NCBI GenBank assembly: GCA_025056735.1
Contig: JANWVR010000131.1
Coordinates: 1 to 44,543, forward strand
Direction: 5' to 3'
DNA from: Saprospiraceae bacterium
GTDB lineage: Bacteria; Bacteroidota; Bacteroidia; Chitinophagales; Saprospiraceae
DNA: 44,543 nucleotides
Positions within the stretch are counted from its first letter, which is position 1. Each line of letters opens with the position of its first letter. The position numbers and the translations under genes are program-made. Shown piece by piece: positions 24,530 through 33,881 of the stretch. Under the pieces are notes generated by a model. That model searched no databases. It was not told where the DNA came from and saw nothing but the letters and a program-made list of their open reading frames with translations.

Positions 24530-25320
24530 CCTTTTGTGGCCGTAAACAGAGTAACCAGCAAACCCAACACTGACACAACGGGTAGTGCCCATTGCAAATA
24601 CTTTGTTGTTGCATCAGCCGTATCGCCCACTTTGGCCTTGAGCGGCTCTACGTAGATGATATCTCCTTGACGAATGTAGAAAAACGGTGATTGGAAAACA
24701 TCGCGCCGGTGCAGATTAATCCTTCCGTACTGGCGCTGACCATCCACCCGACGGATAACTAAAATGTTTTCGCGGTTGCCGTACTTGGCCACATCACCCG
24801 CCATGCTTAGGGCTTCCAAAATAGTAACGTGCTCATAACCAACGGTATATGTGCCTGCCTTATTGACCTCGCCAAGCACGGAAAACCGAAAATTAGCCAG
24901 CTTTACGTTGACAATCGGGTTCTTCAGATAAGGCTCTATATGTCGCGCAATGGTATCGCGAGCCTCCTGTGTAGTCAGGCCCACGACTCGAACCCGTCCG
25001 GCCATCGGAATATTGACGCAGCCGTGTACATCCACCAAATAGGTGGGTTCTGCAGGACCGCCTGCTGCTGCTGCACCCGGCGAAGCAGCAGCCTGAAACG
25101 GCGCCGTGGCTTTAGGGTCAGCCACCTGACTGAGCACTGTGATAGCCAGAAGGTCATCGTATTGAATACGCAGAGCCGGATGTTGAAACGACGAAGGCAG
25201 GCTGTCAAACTGCGGTCCCGTGTCAAAATTGACCAGCTGGTGGTGCTGAATACAGGAGGTTTGCAAGACCAATAGCGCCAAAAGCGCAAAAATTAAAGCA
25301 GGGTGCAGAAGGCGTCTCAT
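24526..25320 (-). CDS. Wza-like polysaccharide export lipoprotein, first copy
   Basis: 264 residues. The lipoprotein signal is MRRLLHPALIFALLALLVL, with lipobox QTSC. Poly_export domain: IQYDDLLAITVLSQVADP, with an Ala/Gly/Pro-rich insert (about residues 76-92), then VDVHGCVNIPMAGRV and VGLTTQEARDTI. SLBB domain: SVLGEVNKAGTYTV, VTILEALSMAGDVAKYGNR and FFYIRQGDIIYVEPLKAK. A hydrophobic C-terminal helix follows (WALPVVSVLGLLVTLF). It is expected to form part of an outer-membrane exopolysaccharide channel. It is coupled to the second copy by a 4-nt ATGA overlap and lies 27 bp downstream of the CpsB-type phosphatase gene. No Wzc-type chain-length kinase gene is present in the window. Confidence 0.9.
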   Translation of the reverse strand: MRRLLHPALIFALLALLVLQTSCIQHHQLVNFDTGPQFDSLPSSFQHPALRIQYDDLLAITVLSQVADPKATAPFQAAASPGAAAAGGPAEPTYLVDVHGCVNIPMAGRVRVVGLTTQEARDTIARHIEPYLKNPIVNVKLANFRFSVLGEVNKAGTYTVGYEHVTILEALSMAGDVAKYGNRENILVIRRVDGQRQYGRINLHRRDVFQSPFFYIRQGDIIYVEPLKAKVGDTADATTKYLQWALPVVSVLGLLVTLFTATKG

Positions 25321-25347
25321 AGTGTACCAGAAATACAGCGCGTGTTT

Positions 25348-26127
25348 TTAGTTCATCGCCGAGTTTTGAAAAAAGTATTTGGTCAATATTTTTTCTAGGT
25401 GACCGCTTCGCAGAGCCGCCTGCAATGTGATGGCATGGCGCATGCGGTGCGCATCGGTTCCCAGAAAGTCTGCCATGCCTTGCCTTAGCAAGAGTAATGC
25501 CGATTGTTGCACGTCAGGGCCGTAGTGGCCGGTGATGGATAAAATATTGACCTGAAAAAGACAACCTGCTCCCTTGAGCGCTCGGTATTCTTCCATTTTA
25601 AGGTGATAAAACGGGTAGCGCTCCGGGTGCGCCAGCACAGGTGTGTAGCCTTTGCCTTGCATTTCAAACAGATACTTATTCAGCGCCAGCGGCGGATGCA
25701 AAAACGACATCTCCACCAACACGCGCCCTTGCCCGTCCAGCGGTAGCAGGTCGTTATCTTTCAACAGACGGGCAAAATTTTCATCCAGCATGTACTCGGC
25801 AGCAGCGCGGAACTCCACCGGGATGCCTGCTTTTTGAATCGCATCTCGCGTGGCGCGTTCAGCCTCTCGAATGGCCGCCGAGGTGTTCGGATAGCGCTCG
25901 CCCGAAACGTGTGGCGTCGTAATAAGGCGCCGATAACCCATCTCGACGAGCGCCTCAATGAGTTCTAAGGCCTCATTCATGTCAGGTACACCGTCATCTA
26001 TGCCCGGCAGCAAATGGCTGTGCAAGTCGGTTTGGAGTACCGAGAAATCTGTCGGTCGGGAAGGCGAGAGTATTCGGGATATCCACTGCATAATGGCTGC
26101 AAAAGAAAGGCCTGTTTTCCTGGTCAA
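25348..26127 (-). CDS. CpsB/CapC-type tyrosine-protein phosphatase (PHP fold)
   Basis: 259 residues, cytosolic. The PHP metal site is visible in LQTDLHSHLLPGIDDG (H36, H38), TTPHVSGERYPN, LAHPERYPFY and a final LGTDAHR. This set matches the manganese-dependent CpsB/CapC/YwqE phosphatases that dephosphorylate the tyrosine kinase governing capsule chain length. The cognate kinase is not in the window. A possible alternative start is the ATG at 26091 (MQWISRILS). It lies 15 bp after the nucleotide-sugar dehydrogenase stop and 27 bp before the first export gene, so it is firmly within the polysaccharide operon. Confidence 0.9.
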   Translation of the reverse strand: MTRKTGLSFAAIMQWISRILSPSRPTDFSVLQTDLHSHLLPGIDDGVPDMNEALELIEALVEMGYRRLITTPHVSGERYPNTSAAIREAERATRDAIQKAGIPVEFRAAAEYMLDENFARLLKDNDLLPLDGQGRVLVEMSFLHPPLALNKYLFEMQGKGYTPVLAHPERYPFYHLKMEEYRALKGAGCLFQVNILSITGHYGPDVQQSALLLLRQGMADFLGTDAHRMRHAITLQAALRSGHLEKILTKYFFQNSAMN

Positions 26128-26142
26128 AAATACGCGCTATCT

Positions 26143-27438
26143 TCAGAGCCGCCAATACGTCATCCGTGCCTCCATTTCTTCGCGTGGATATATTCCTTTG
26201 ATATCGAAGAGGATAGGCTTATCTTTCATGATACTAAGAAAAAAATTAGCATCCAACTTTTTATACTCATCGTGTGCTACAGCCAGAATGACGGCATCGT
26301 AATCATTCGATAGCTGGTCAATCAGGGTCAGGCGATATTCGTGCGCTACCTCGTTGGGCGAGGCGTGCGGGTCGTGAATGTGCACATGGATAGAATAGTC
26401 CATCAGCTCCTGCACCACGTCCGCTACCTTCGAGTTGCGAATATCGGCCACGTTTTCTTTGAACGTGATGCCCATCACCAGCACTTTGCAGCGCGACAGG
26501 TTTTTGTCCTTCTGTGTTAGCGTCTGCGCCAGCCGCTTGGCAATGAAGGCCGGCATGCCGTCGTTGACGCGCCGACCGCTCAAGATGACCTGTGGATCGT
26601 AGCCCAACTGCTTGGACTTGTGAAGCAAATAATACGGGTCAACGCCGATGCAATGCCCACCTACTAAGCCGGGGGAAAAGCGCACAAAGTTCCATTTGGT
26701 AGCCGCAGCGTCGAGCACCTCGTTGGTGTCAATGCCCATGCGGTCGAAAATGATGGCCAGCTCGTTGACGAGCGAAATGTTTAGGTCGCGCTGCGTGTTT
26801 TCGATGACTTTGGCCGCCTCTGCTACTTTTATAGAAGAGGCGCGATACACGCCCGGCTTGATGATAGCTTCATACACCTGTGCGATAGTTTCTAATGCTT
26901 CCGCATCACATCCAGAGACGATTTTCAAAATGTCCACCACTGTGCGGTTCTTGTCGCCGGGCGAGATGCGCTCGGGTGAGTAACCCAGCTTGAAATCGCG
27001 CCCCACTTTCAAGCCGCTTTCTTGCTCCAGAATGGGCAGGCAATCCTCCTCCGTACAGCCGGGGTAAACCGTGCTCTCGTAGATGACGTAGTCACCGGGC
27101 TTGAGCACACGGCCTACCGTCGTCGAAGCCTTCTTCAGCGGCGTCAGGTCTGGCACTTTGTGCGCGTCCACGTCTGTCGGCACCGCTATCACAAAAAAAT
27201 GCGCATTGCTCAGCTCGGTCGGGTCTGCCGTAAAATGGATATCGCACCCCTCGAACGCTTCAGCGGAAAGTTCGTGCGACGGGTCCTGGCGCTGCTTCAT
27301 CATCTCGATGCGCTGCTCGTTGATGTCGAAACCGATAACGCGGAATTTGCGGGCAAAAGCCAAAGCAATAGGCAGCCCTACGTAGCCTAAGCCAATGACG
27401 CCGATGGCTTTCTTCTTTTCCTGAAGTGCGGAGTACAT
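26143..27438 (-). CDS. Nucleotide-sugar dehydrogenase, WbpA/TviB type
   Basis: 431 residues. It oxidises C6 of a UDP-N-acetylhexosamine to the uronic acid with two NAD. The NAD motif GVIGLGYVGLP is at residues 13-23. The catalytic cysteine is C263 in GGHCIGVDPYYLL, and the substrate segment ESTVYPGCTEED and SPERISPGDK are typical of the UDP-GlcNAc/UDP-GalNAc dehydrogenases rather than UDP-glucose ones. The ATG at 27438 is chosen because it starts the standard MYSALQEKKKAIGVIG opening; the longer reading frame to 27603 overlaps the upstream gene. The DegT-type aminotransferase ends 35 bp upstream. Together they fit the early part of a Wbp-like pathway to an amino-uronic acid. Confidence 0.88.
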   Translation of the reverse strand: MYSALQEKKKAIGVIGLGYVGLPIALAFARKFRVIGFDINEQRIEMMKQRQDPSHELSAEAFEGCDIHFTADPTELSNAHFFVIAVPTDVDAHKVPDLTPLKKASTTVGRVLKPGDYVIYESTVYPGCTEEDCLPILEQESGLKVGRDFKLGYSPERISPGDKNRTVVDILKIVSGCDAEALETIAQVYEAIIKPGVYRASSIKVAEAAKVIENTQRDLNISLVNELAIIFDRMGIDTNEVLDAAATKWNFVRFSPGLVGGHCIGVDPYYLLHKSKQLGYDPQVILSGRRVNDGMPAFIAKRLAQTLTQKDKNLSRCKVLVMGITFKENVADIRNSKVADVVQELMDYSIHVHIHDPHASPNEVAHEYRLTLIDQLSNDYDAVILAVAHDEYKKLDANFFLSIMKDKPILFDIKGIYPREEMEARMTYWRL

Positions 27439-27473
27439 GGCAAATAATAAAATCGGTGATGCAAATACGGTTT

Positions 27474-28592
27474 TCAGGCAAAAAAAGATCGAACGCCTTC
27501 TACAATCTGGTCTTGTTGTTCGAGCGTCAGCTCGGAGTGCATAGGCAACGAAATTACCGACCGGCACAGCTGCTCCGTTACGGGCAACTCGCCACCTGCC
27601 CAATAGCGCGCGAAGGCCTGCTGTTTATACAGTGGAATAGGGTAGTACACCATAGCCGGAATGCCGCGCTCGGCTAAATGCTGCTTCAACGCATCGCGGT
27701 TGCCTTCGCGCAGTACAAGGGTATATTGGTGAAAGACGTGCGTCGTGTTGGCACTGCGGGTCGGGATTTTAAGCTGCGGCATGTCGCCAAAAGCAGCGTC
27801 GTAATAGTCGGCTGCCCGGCGGCGATTGGCGTTGTACTGGTCTAAGCGCTTGAGCTTAACACTCAAAACGGCAGCCTGAATCGAGTCTAAGCGCGAATTG
27901 ACGCCGATGACAGCATGGTGATACAGCTGGTTTTGGCCGTGGTTGGCCACCATGCGCAGGCGTTGGGCCAGATCGTCGTCATGGGTCATCATGGCTCCTC
28001 CGTCGCCATAACAGCCCAAGTTTTTAGAGGGGAAGAACGAGGTGCACCCAATATGGCCCATCGTGCCCGTTTTGCGGCACTCGCCATCGCTGAAGCAATA
28101 ATCGCTGCCCGTCGCCTGAGCGTTGTCTTCAATGACGTACAGGTTGTGCTGTTGAGCCATTTGCAAAATCGGCTCCATGTCGGCGCTCTGACCAAACAAA
28201 TGCACCGGCACGATGGCCCGCGTGCGCGGCGTAATGGCAGCCCGCGCTTGCTCCACATTTATATTGAAAGAGTCGGGGTATACGTCCACCATCACCGGTG
28301 TTAGCCCTAAGAGGGCAATTACCTCTGCTGTGGCTACATAGGTGAAAGCAGGCACGATGACCTCGTCCCCAGGCTTCAACTCGAGCGCCATCATAGCGAT
28401 TTGCAGCGCATCGGTGCCGTTGGCACATGGAATGACGTGCTTTACCTGCAGGTACTCCTCCAACTCGGCTTGAAAGCGCTTCACTGCCGTGCCGTTGATG
28501 TACTCCGTGGAGGCAATCACTTCCAGCACAGCGCGGTCAATCTCTTCGCGCATGTTTTCGTACTGGGTCTTCAGGTCAACCATCCGTATCAT
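27474..28592 (-). CDS. DegT/DnrJ/EryC1-family sugar aminotransferase, WbpE-like
   Basis: 372 residues, PLP-dependent, acting on a keto-sugar nucleotide. The PLP lysine is K190 in SFFPSKNLGCYGDGGAM, D156 in VIEDNAQA contacts the pyridine, and ANGTDALQIA binds the phosphate. The MVDLKTQYE opening is also typical. Best match by motif is the WbpE type, which makes a 3-amino sugar from UDP-3-oxo-GlcNAcA; a VioA or Per-like role is possible. It is first in the visible polysaccharide operon, directly before the dehydrogenase. A WbpB-type oxidase, which would link the two enzymes, is not in the window. The upstream gap to metH (28593-28740) shows no clear promoter. Confidence 0.88.
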   Translation of the reverse strand: MIRMVDLKTQYENMREEIDRAVLEVIASTEYINGTAVKRFQAELEEYLQVKHVIPCANGTDALQIAMMALELKPGDEVIVPAFTYVATAEVIALLGLTPVMVDVYPDSFNINVEQARAAITPRTRAIVPVHLFGQSADMEPILQMAQQHNLYVIEDNAQATGSDYCFSDGECRKTGTMGHIGCTSFFPSKNLGCYGDGGAMMTHDDDLAQRLRMVANHGQNQLYHHAVIGVNSRLDSIQAAVLSVKLKRLDQYNANRRRAADYYDAAFGDMPQLKIPTRSANTTHVFHQYTLVLREGNRDALKQHLAERGIPAMVYYPIPLYKQQAFARYWAGGELPVTEQLCRSVISLPMHSELTLEQQDQIVEGVRSFFA

Positions 28593-28713
28593 AGGCTCAT
28601 AAATTTTGTTTCAGGCGCATTTCGGGTCTTGGCAAAGAATGTTCCATCTTTTAGGCGCTGTGTTTATTGTGTTTTATTTTTTGTTGTTGATAAGACACTT
28701 TGGCGGGCACTGG

Positions 28714-28731
28714 GGCCAAACAAGTTTGGCC
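28714..28731. repeat. Perfect 8-bp inverted repeat downstream of metH
   Basis: GGCCAAAC (28714-28721) and GTTTGGCC (28724-28731) are separated by 2 bp. There is no T-run on the minus strand, so it is not a standard terminator. It lies 10 bp after the metH stop and might be a transcript-end hairpin or a protein-binding site. Confidence 0.4.
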
Positions 28732-28740
28732 GTTACAGGG

Positions 28741-31700
28741 TTAAACGTCATAATTTAAGACGGGAGCCAGGAGGCGTTCGGCGGTGGCGACGGAGATGCC
28801 CTTTCGGCGAGCGTAGTTTTCGACCTGGTCTTTGCCAATCTGGCCTAAGCCAAAATAGCGGGCCTCAGGGTGGGCGAGATACCACCCGCTCACAGAGGCA
28901 GCCGGATACATGGCAAAGCTTTCTGTGAGGGTGATCCCCAGTGTATCTGGGCGTAAGAGGCGCCAGAGCGTGGTTTTTTCGCTGTGTTCAGGGCAAGCCG
29001 GATAGCCTGGGGCGGGTCGGATGCCTCGATACTCTTCGGCGATGAGTTGTTCGTTGGTCAAGTTTTCGTCAGGAGCATAGGCCCAGAATTCGCGTCTGAC
29101 GCGCTCGTGCATGCGTTCGGCTAAGGCCTCTGCTAAGCGATCAGCGAGGGCTTTGAGCAGGATGGCGCGGTAGTCGTCGTGTTGGGCCTCGAAGCGGCGC
29201 ACATGCTCTTCTATTCCGATGCCAGCCGTTACAGCGAAGGCGCCCACGTAGTCTGGCAGGCCGCTTTCTTTAGGTGCTACGAAGTCGCTCAGGCAGTAGT
29301 TGGGCTGGCCCGCTGCTTTTTTATTTTGCTGCCGCAAATGGTGCAACACGGCCAGGATACCGGTGCGGCTGTCGTCGGTGTAGAGTTCGCAATCGTCGTC
29401 GCCCACGGTATTGGCCGGAAAAAAACCTAGCACGGCGCGCGCGGTGAGCCACTTTTCGGCGCAAAGATGCTCCAGCAACTCTCGCGCGTCGTCGTAGAGG
29501 CGGCGCGCCTCCTCACCTACAATCGGGTCTTCCAGAATGGCCGGGAATTTTCCAGCCAGCTCCCAACTCTGGAAAAAAGGCGTCCAGTCTATGTAGCCCA
29601 GCAATTCGGAGAGCGGATAATCGTCGAAGGCTTTCACCCCCAGAAAAGTGGGTCTGGGCGGCGTGTAAGTGCTCCAATCGAACGTCCACTTGTTGGCGCG
29701 TGCCTCGGCCAACGAGAGGAAGGCTTTCGCTGACTGGCGATGGGCCCGGGCGTTTCGGATTTGCTCGTATTCCTGGCGAATGCTTTCAATAAATGCCTGC
29801 CGCTCTGTGGTTTCCTGCCCCAGCAAAGCGCTGACGACCGGCACGCTTCGGCTGGCGTCCAGCACGTGCACAACAGGCGCACGGCTATATGCCGGCGCGA
29901 TTTTTACCGCTGTATGGGTCTTAGAAGTGGTGGCGCCGCCGATGAGCAAGGGTTTGTTCAGCCCCAGTCGCTCCATTTCACGAGCTACATGCACCATTTC
30001 ATCCAACGAGGGCGTAATGAGACCCGAAAGGCCAATAATGTCGGCTTGTTCTTCCACAGCCCTGCGCAGAATTTGCTCAGCAGGCACCATAACGCCTAAA
30101 TCCACAATTTCGTAATTATTACAGCCCAGCACAACGCCGACGATGTTTTTTCCAATGTCGTGCACGTCGCCTTTGACGGTAGCCAGCAGCACTTTTCCGC
30201 GCTTGCCAGTGCCGTTTTTGGCTTTATCGGCTTCAATGAAAGGCGTCAGGTAGGCCACGGCGCGCTTCATCACGCGGGCACTTTTGACCACCTGCGGAAG
30301 AAACATCTTACCGGCGCCAAAAAGGTCGCCCACCACATTCATGCCGGCCATGAGCGGTCCTTCGATGACCGCCAGCGGACTGGGATAACGCTGGCGAGCC
30401 TCTTCCACATCGGTCTCGATGTACTCGTCAATGCCTTTGACTAAAGCATACGAAATGCGCTCTTCCACAGAGGCCTCGCGCCAGGCTAAATCTTTGGCAA
30501 CGGCTCGCCCGCCTTCGTCGCGGTAGCTTTCGGCGAGCTGAATGAGCGCCTCCGTGGCGTCGGGATGCCGATTAAACAACACATCTTCAATGCGTTGCAG
30601 CAGTTCGGGCGGAATCTGTTCATAAACCTCGATCATGCCGGCGTTCACGATGCCCATGTCCATACCGGCCTGGATGGCATGGTAGAGAAAGGCCGAGTGC
30701 ATGGCTTCGCGCACGCGGTCGTTGCCGCGGAAGGAAAAAGATAGGTTGCTTACGCCGCCACTGATCTTGGCGCCTGGACAGGTCTGCTTAAGAATGCGGG
30801 TGGCCTCGATATAGTTTATAGCGTAGTTGTTGTGCTCCTCGATGCCCGTAGCAACGGCAAAGATGTTCGGGTCGAAGATGATGTCTGTCGGGTCGTAGCC
30901 CGCTTCCTGGGTCAGCAGGCGATAGGCGCGCTGACAAATTTCTACTTTGCGCTCCACAGTGTCGGCCTGGCCCTGCTCGTCGAAGGCCATGACCACCACT
31001 GCGGCGCCATAGCGCCGGCAGATGTGAGCCTGGCGCAGGAATTCGGCTTCGCCTTCTTTGAGCGAGATAGAATTGACGATGCTCTTACCTTGCAGGCATT
31101 TGAGTCCGGCTTCGATAACGGAAAACTTCGATGAGTCCACCATGATCGGCACGCGCGCGATGTCGGGTTCAGCGGCCAAAAGCAGCAGAAAGTCGCGCAT
31201 GGCCTTCTCGGAGTCGAGGAGCGCCTCATCCATGTTAACGTCTATGATTTGGGCGCCGTTTTCGACCTGCTGGCGGGCTACTTCTAGGGCTTCAGCGTAT
31301 TTGCCTGCTTTGATGAGGGAGGCAAATCGGCGCGAGCCGGTAACGTTGGTACGTTCGCCGATGTTGACGAAGTTGGTTTCAGGGCGGATGATGAGCGGTT
31401 CCAGCCCAGAGAGCAAGGTGTAATGGCGGGCGCGGGCCTCCTTTGGGAAGGCTGCCGCTTCGGGTTGGCGCGGTGCGATGCCTGCTACGTGCTGGGCGAT
31501 GTGTCGGATGTGCTCGGGTGTGGTGCCGCAGCAGCCGCCGACGATATTAACCAGCCCGGCGCGAGCAAACTCTTCCATGAGAATGCACATGTCGTGTGGT
31601 GTCTGGTCGTACTCGCCCATGGCGTTGGGCAGGCCGGCGTTAGGATAGGCGCTGATGAAACAGTCGGCCATGCCGGCCAGCGCTTCCAAATGCGGGCGCA

Positions 31701-32463
31701 TTTCGGCGGCGCCGAGGGCGCAGTTCAGCCCTACAGAAAAGGGCCGGGCGTGTTTGACCGATATCCAGAAAGCCTCGGCGGTTTGGCCGCTGAGGGTTCG
31801 GCCCGAGGCGTCGGTGATAGTGCCCGAGATCATGACGGGCACACGCTGTTTTTTTTCTTCAAAGATTTCCTCGATGGCGTAAAGGGCGGCTTTGCAGTTG
31901 AGCGTGTCGAAGATGGTCTCTACCAGCAAGATGTGTACGCCACCATCGAGCAGGGCGCGCACTTGTTCGGCATAGGCTTCGCGCACTTCGTCGAAAGTTA
32001 CGGCTCGATAGCCGGGGTTATTGACATCGGGCGATAGCGAAAGCGTCTTATTGAGCGGCCCGATGGCGCCCGCTACGAAGCGCGGCTTGTCGGGGTTATG
32101 TCGGGTGAATTCGTCGGCAGTCCGGCGCGCAATTTGCGCAGCCGCCAGGTTGATGTCGCGTGCGGCGGCTTCCATCTGGTATTCGGCCTGCGAGATGCGC
32201 GTAGCGTTAAAGGTGTTGGTCTCAATGATATCAGCGCCGGCCTCCAAATAGGCCCGGTGTATGGCCTCAATGACGTCGGGGCGCGTCAGGCATAGCAAGT
32301 CGTTGTCACCTTTCAGATCGCAGGGGTGCTCCCGGAAGCGTTCTCCACGGAAATCACTTTCGCTCAGCCCGTAGCGCTGGATCATCGTGCCCATAGCGCC
32401 GTCAATGATGAGGATACGCTTGCGGGCGGCGTCAGTGAGTAACGGCAGGATGTCGGTCGGCAC
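28741..32463 (-). CDS. metH: Cobalamin-dependent methionine synthase, full length
   Basis: 1240 residues with all four modules. It methylates homocysteine from methyltetrahydrofolate via methylcobalamin. The homocysteine domain opens [18 protein letters not shown]; its zinc ligands are in GLNCALG and [11 protein letters not shown]. The pterin domain has [16 protein letters not shown] and [12 protein letters not shown]. The cobalamin domain carries [10 protein letters not shown] with the lower-axial histidine H768, and the C-terminal activation domain has [15 protein letters not shown] and a [12 protein letters not shown] segment that binds S-adenosylmethionine. Many Bacteroidota split or shorten this enzyme; here it is intact. 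It lies downstream of paaA on the same strand after 162 bp. A CACCTTTG box on the minus strand at 32569-32562 is a possible promoter; no riboswitch is seen. Confidence 0.97.
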   Translation of the reverse strand: MPTDILPLLTDAARKRILIIDGAMGTMIQRYGLSESDFRGERFREHPCDLKGDNDLLCLTRPDVIEAIHRAYLEAGADIIETNTFNATRISQAEYQMEAAARDINLAAAQIARRTADEFTRHNPDKPRFVAGAIGPLNKTLSLSPDVNNPGYRAVTFDEVREAYAEQVRALLDGGVHILLVETIFDTLNCKAALYAIEEIFEEKKQRVPVMISGTITDASGRTLSGQTAEAFWISVKHARPFSVGLNCALGAAEMRPHLEALAGMADCFISAYPNAGLPNAMGEYDQTPHDMCILMEEFARAGLVNIVGGCCGTTPEHIRHIAQHVAGIAPRQPEAAAFPKEARARHYTLLSGLEPLIIRPETNFVNIGERTNVTGSRRFASLIKAGKYAEALEVARQQVENGAQIIDVNMDEALLDSEKAMRDFLLLLAAEPDIARVPIMVDSSKFSVIEAGLKCLQGKSIVNSISLKEGEAEFLRQAHICRRYGAAVVVMAFDEQGQADTVERKVEICQRAYRLLTQEAGYDPTDIIFDPNIFAVATGIEEHNNYAINYIEATRILKQTCPGAKISGGVSNLSFSFRGNDRVREAMHSAFLYHAIQAGMDMGIVNAGMIEVYEQIPPELLQRIEDVLFNRHPDATEALIQLAESYRDEGGRAVAKDLAWREASVEERISYALVKGIDEYIETDVEEARQRYPSPLAVIEGPLMAGMNVVGDLFGAGKMFLPQVVKSARVMKRAVAYLTPFIEADKAKNGTGKRGKVLLATVKGDVHDIGKNIVGVVLGCNNYEIVDLGVMVPAEQILRRAVEEQADIIGLSGLITPSLDEMVHVAREMERLGLNKPLLIGGATTSKTHTAVKIAPAYSRAPVVHVLDASRSVPVVSALLGQETTERQAFIESIRQEYEQIRNARAHRQSAKAFLSLAEARANKWTFDWSTYTPPRPTFLGVKAFDDYPLSELLGYIDWTPFFQSWELAGKFPAILEDPIVGEEARRLYDDARELLEHLCAEKWLTARAVLGFFPANTVGDDDCELYTDDSRTGILAVLHHLRQQNKKAAGQPNYCLSDFVAPKESGLPDYVGAFAVTAGIGIEEHVRRFEAQHDDYRAILLKALADRLAEALAERMHERVRREFWAYAPDENLTNEQLIAEEYRGIRPAPGYPACPEHSEKTTLWRLLRPDTLGITLTESFAMYPAASVSGWYLAHPEARYFGLGQIGKDQVENYARRKGISVATAERLLAPVLNYDV

Positions 32464-32561
32464 GGGTGGGAAAAATTAACGAACAACGAGCAAACAGGGA
32501 AGGCAAGGAAGCATTGCTCGGAAAACTTCGGCTCCTCAGGCAAAACCTTACATAAGCGCTG

Positions 32562-32569
32562 CAAAGGTG
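32562..32569 (-). promoter_or_regulatory. Possible -7 box of metH
   Basis: The minus strand reads CACCTTTG followed by CAGCG, one mismatch from TAnnTTTG and with the usual downstream context. It sits about 100 bp before the ATG, next to overlapping short repeats (GGTGC / GCACC). The call is weak because no -33 element is clear. Confidence 0.35.
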
Positions 32570-32625
32570 CAAACACCTGGTGCAACCTAACAGAGATTTT
32601 TGTTGCCGAAAAGTAACAGAACGGC

Positions 32626-33618
32626 TTAGGCCGCTTGTGTTTCTTGTGTTGCTTGAGCGGCACGCTGCGCTTTTTTCTCAGCGTACGCAATAGCGGCTTC
32701 GCGTACCCAGGCGCCTTTTTCCCAGGCTTCGCGTCGGGCGCGCAGGCGCTCGCGATTGCAGGGGCCGTTGCCGTTGACTACGTTCCAGAATTCCTCCCAG
32801 TTGATCGGGCCGTGGTCGTAATGGCCGCGTTCCGCATTCCATCGCAGCTCCGGATCGGGCAGAGTGAGGCCCAACACTTTAACCTGCTCGGCAATCATGT
32901 CAATGAAGCGCTGGCGCAATTCGTCGTTGCTGAAGCGCTTAATCTTCCAGCGCATGCTTTGAGCCGAGTGAACCGATTCAGCATCCGAAGGGCCAAACAT
33001 CATGACCGCGGGCCAATACCAGCGATTGATGGCATCCTGCGCCATAGCACGCTGTTCGGGCGAGCCCTGAGCCAGCGTATACAGGATGTCGAAGCCCTGG
33101 CGCTGGTGGAAACTTTCTTCTTTGCAAATGCGCACCATCGCGCGGGCGTATGGCCCATACGAGCAGCGGCACAGCGGTATCTGGTTGAGAATAGCGGCGC
33201 CGTCCACCAACCAGCCAATAGCGCCAATGTCGGCCCAATTCAGGGTAGGGTAATTGAAAATAGAGGAGTATTTGGCCTTGCCGCTGTGCAATTCCTCAAT
33301 CATTTCGTCGCGCGAGACGCCCAGCGTTTCGGCCGCCGAATAAAGATACAGCCCGTGACCGGCTTCATCCTGAATTTTAGCCAATAAAATGGCCTTGCGC
33401 TTGAGCGATGGAGCACGGGTAATCCAGTTGCCTTCAGGCAGCATACCTACTACCTCGCTGTGCGCGTGTTGGCCGATTTGGCGAATAAGCGTCTTGCGGT
33501 ACGCATCCGGCATCCAGTCCTTAGGCTCGATGCGGATTTCGCTGTCTATTTTTTGCTGGAATTGCTCCTCTAAGGAAACCACCGATGAGGTGCGTTCTTG
33601 CGTGGGTTGCATAACCAA
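32626..33618 (-). CDS. paaA: Phenylacetyl-CoA epoxidase catalytic subunit, PaaA-like
   Basis: 330 residues. A diiron oxygenase subunit that, with PaaC and the PaaE reductase, converts phenylacetyl-CoA to its 1,2-epoxide. The iron ligands are seen as two ExxH motifs, E85/H88 in QDEAGHGLY and E168/H171 in EESFHQRQG. Typical segments are [36 protein letters not shown] and a FVDMIAEQ-like helix (here FIDMIAEQ). The C-terminus is Ala/Gln-rich. None of paaB, C, D, E or the thioesterase genes are adjacent, so it is isolated from its complex. It either works with subunits encoded elsewhere or has another role. The 263-bp upstream gap (33619-33881), shared with the divergent ggt, shows no clear promoter. 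Confidence 0.9.
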   Translation of the reverse strand: MVMQPTQERTSSVVSLEEQFQQKIDSEIRIEPKDWMPDAYRKTLIRQIGQHAHSEVVGMLPEGNWITRAPSLKRKAILLAKIQDEAGHGLYLYSAAETLGVSRDEMIEELHSGKAKYSSIFNYPTLNWADIGAIGWLVDGAAILNQIPLCRCSYGPYARAMVRICKEESFHQRQGFDILYTLAQGSPEQRAMAQDAINRWYWPAVMMFGPSDAESVHSAQSMRWKIKRFSNDELRQRFIDMIAEQVKVLGLTLPDPELRWNAERGHYDHGPINWEEFWNVVNGNGPCNRERLRARREAWEKGAWVREAAIAYAEKKAQRAAQATQETQAA

Positions 33619-33881
33619 ATAATCGCTTAAAAATGTGTGGGCAAATGTCGGGCTTTTGCGGCGTCTTCCAATAGCGGCGCTTGCGTTTAAAATCGGTCAA
33701 AATAACGCAGAAGGAAGCAGATGGTTTTGGGAGACACTTTAGCCCGATAACCTAAGGCCTGTAGTTACGCACCGCGCCTGCTGCCGGTTGCGCTTGCTGA
33801 CTCAGTTTCGACTCGGATTTTTGGACGCCAGCGTCTCAAGCAGTAACGCTTCGTATCATTGCCGCCTTAAAATCTGCTGCA

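Noticed and set aside
31423-32037. 204-residue plus-strand frame opposite metH
   Set aside because: It lies within the homocysteine domain coding sequence of metH and shows no independent features.
32464-32625. Cobalamin or SAM riboswitch upstream of metH
   Set aside because: The leader is only about 90 nt and lacks the conserved B12-box or SAM-riboswitch cores.
32635-33387. 250-residue plus-strand frame opposite paaA
   Set aside because: It is the antisense frame of a well-conserved gene and its composition is that of a shadow frame.
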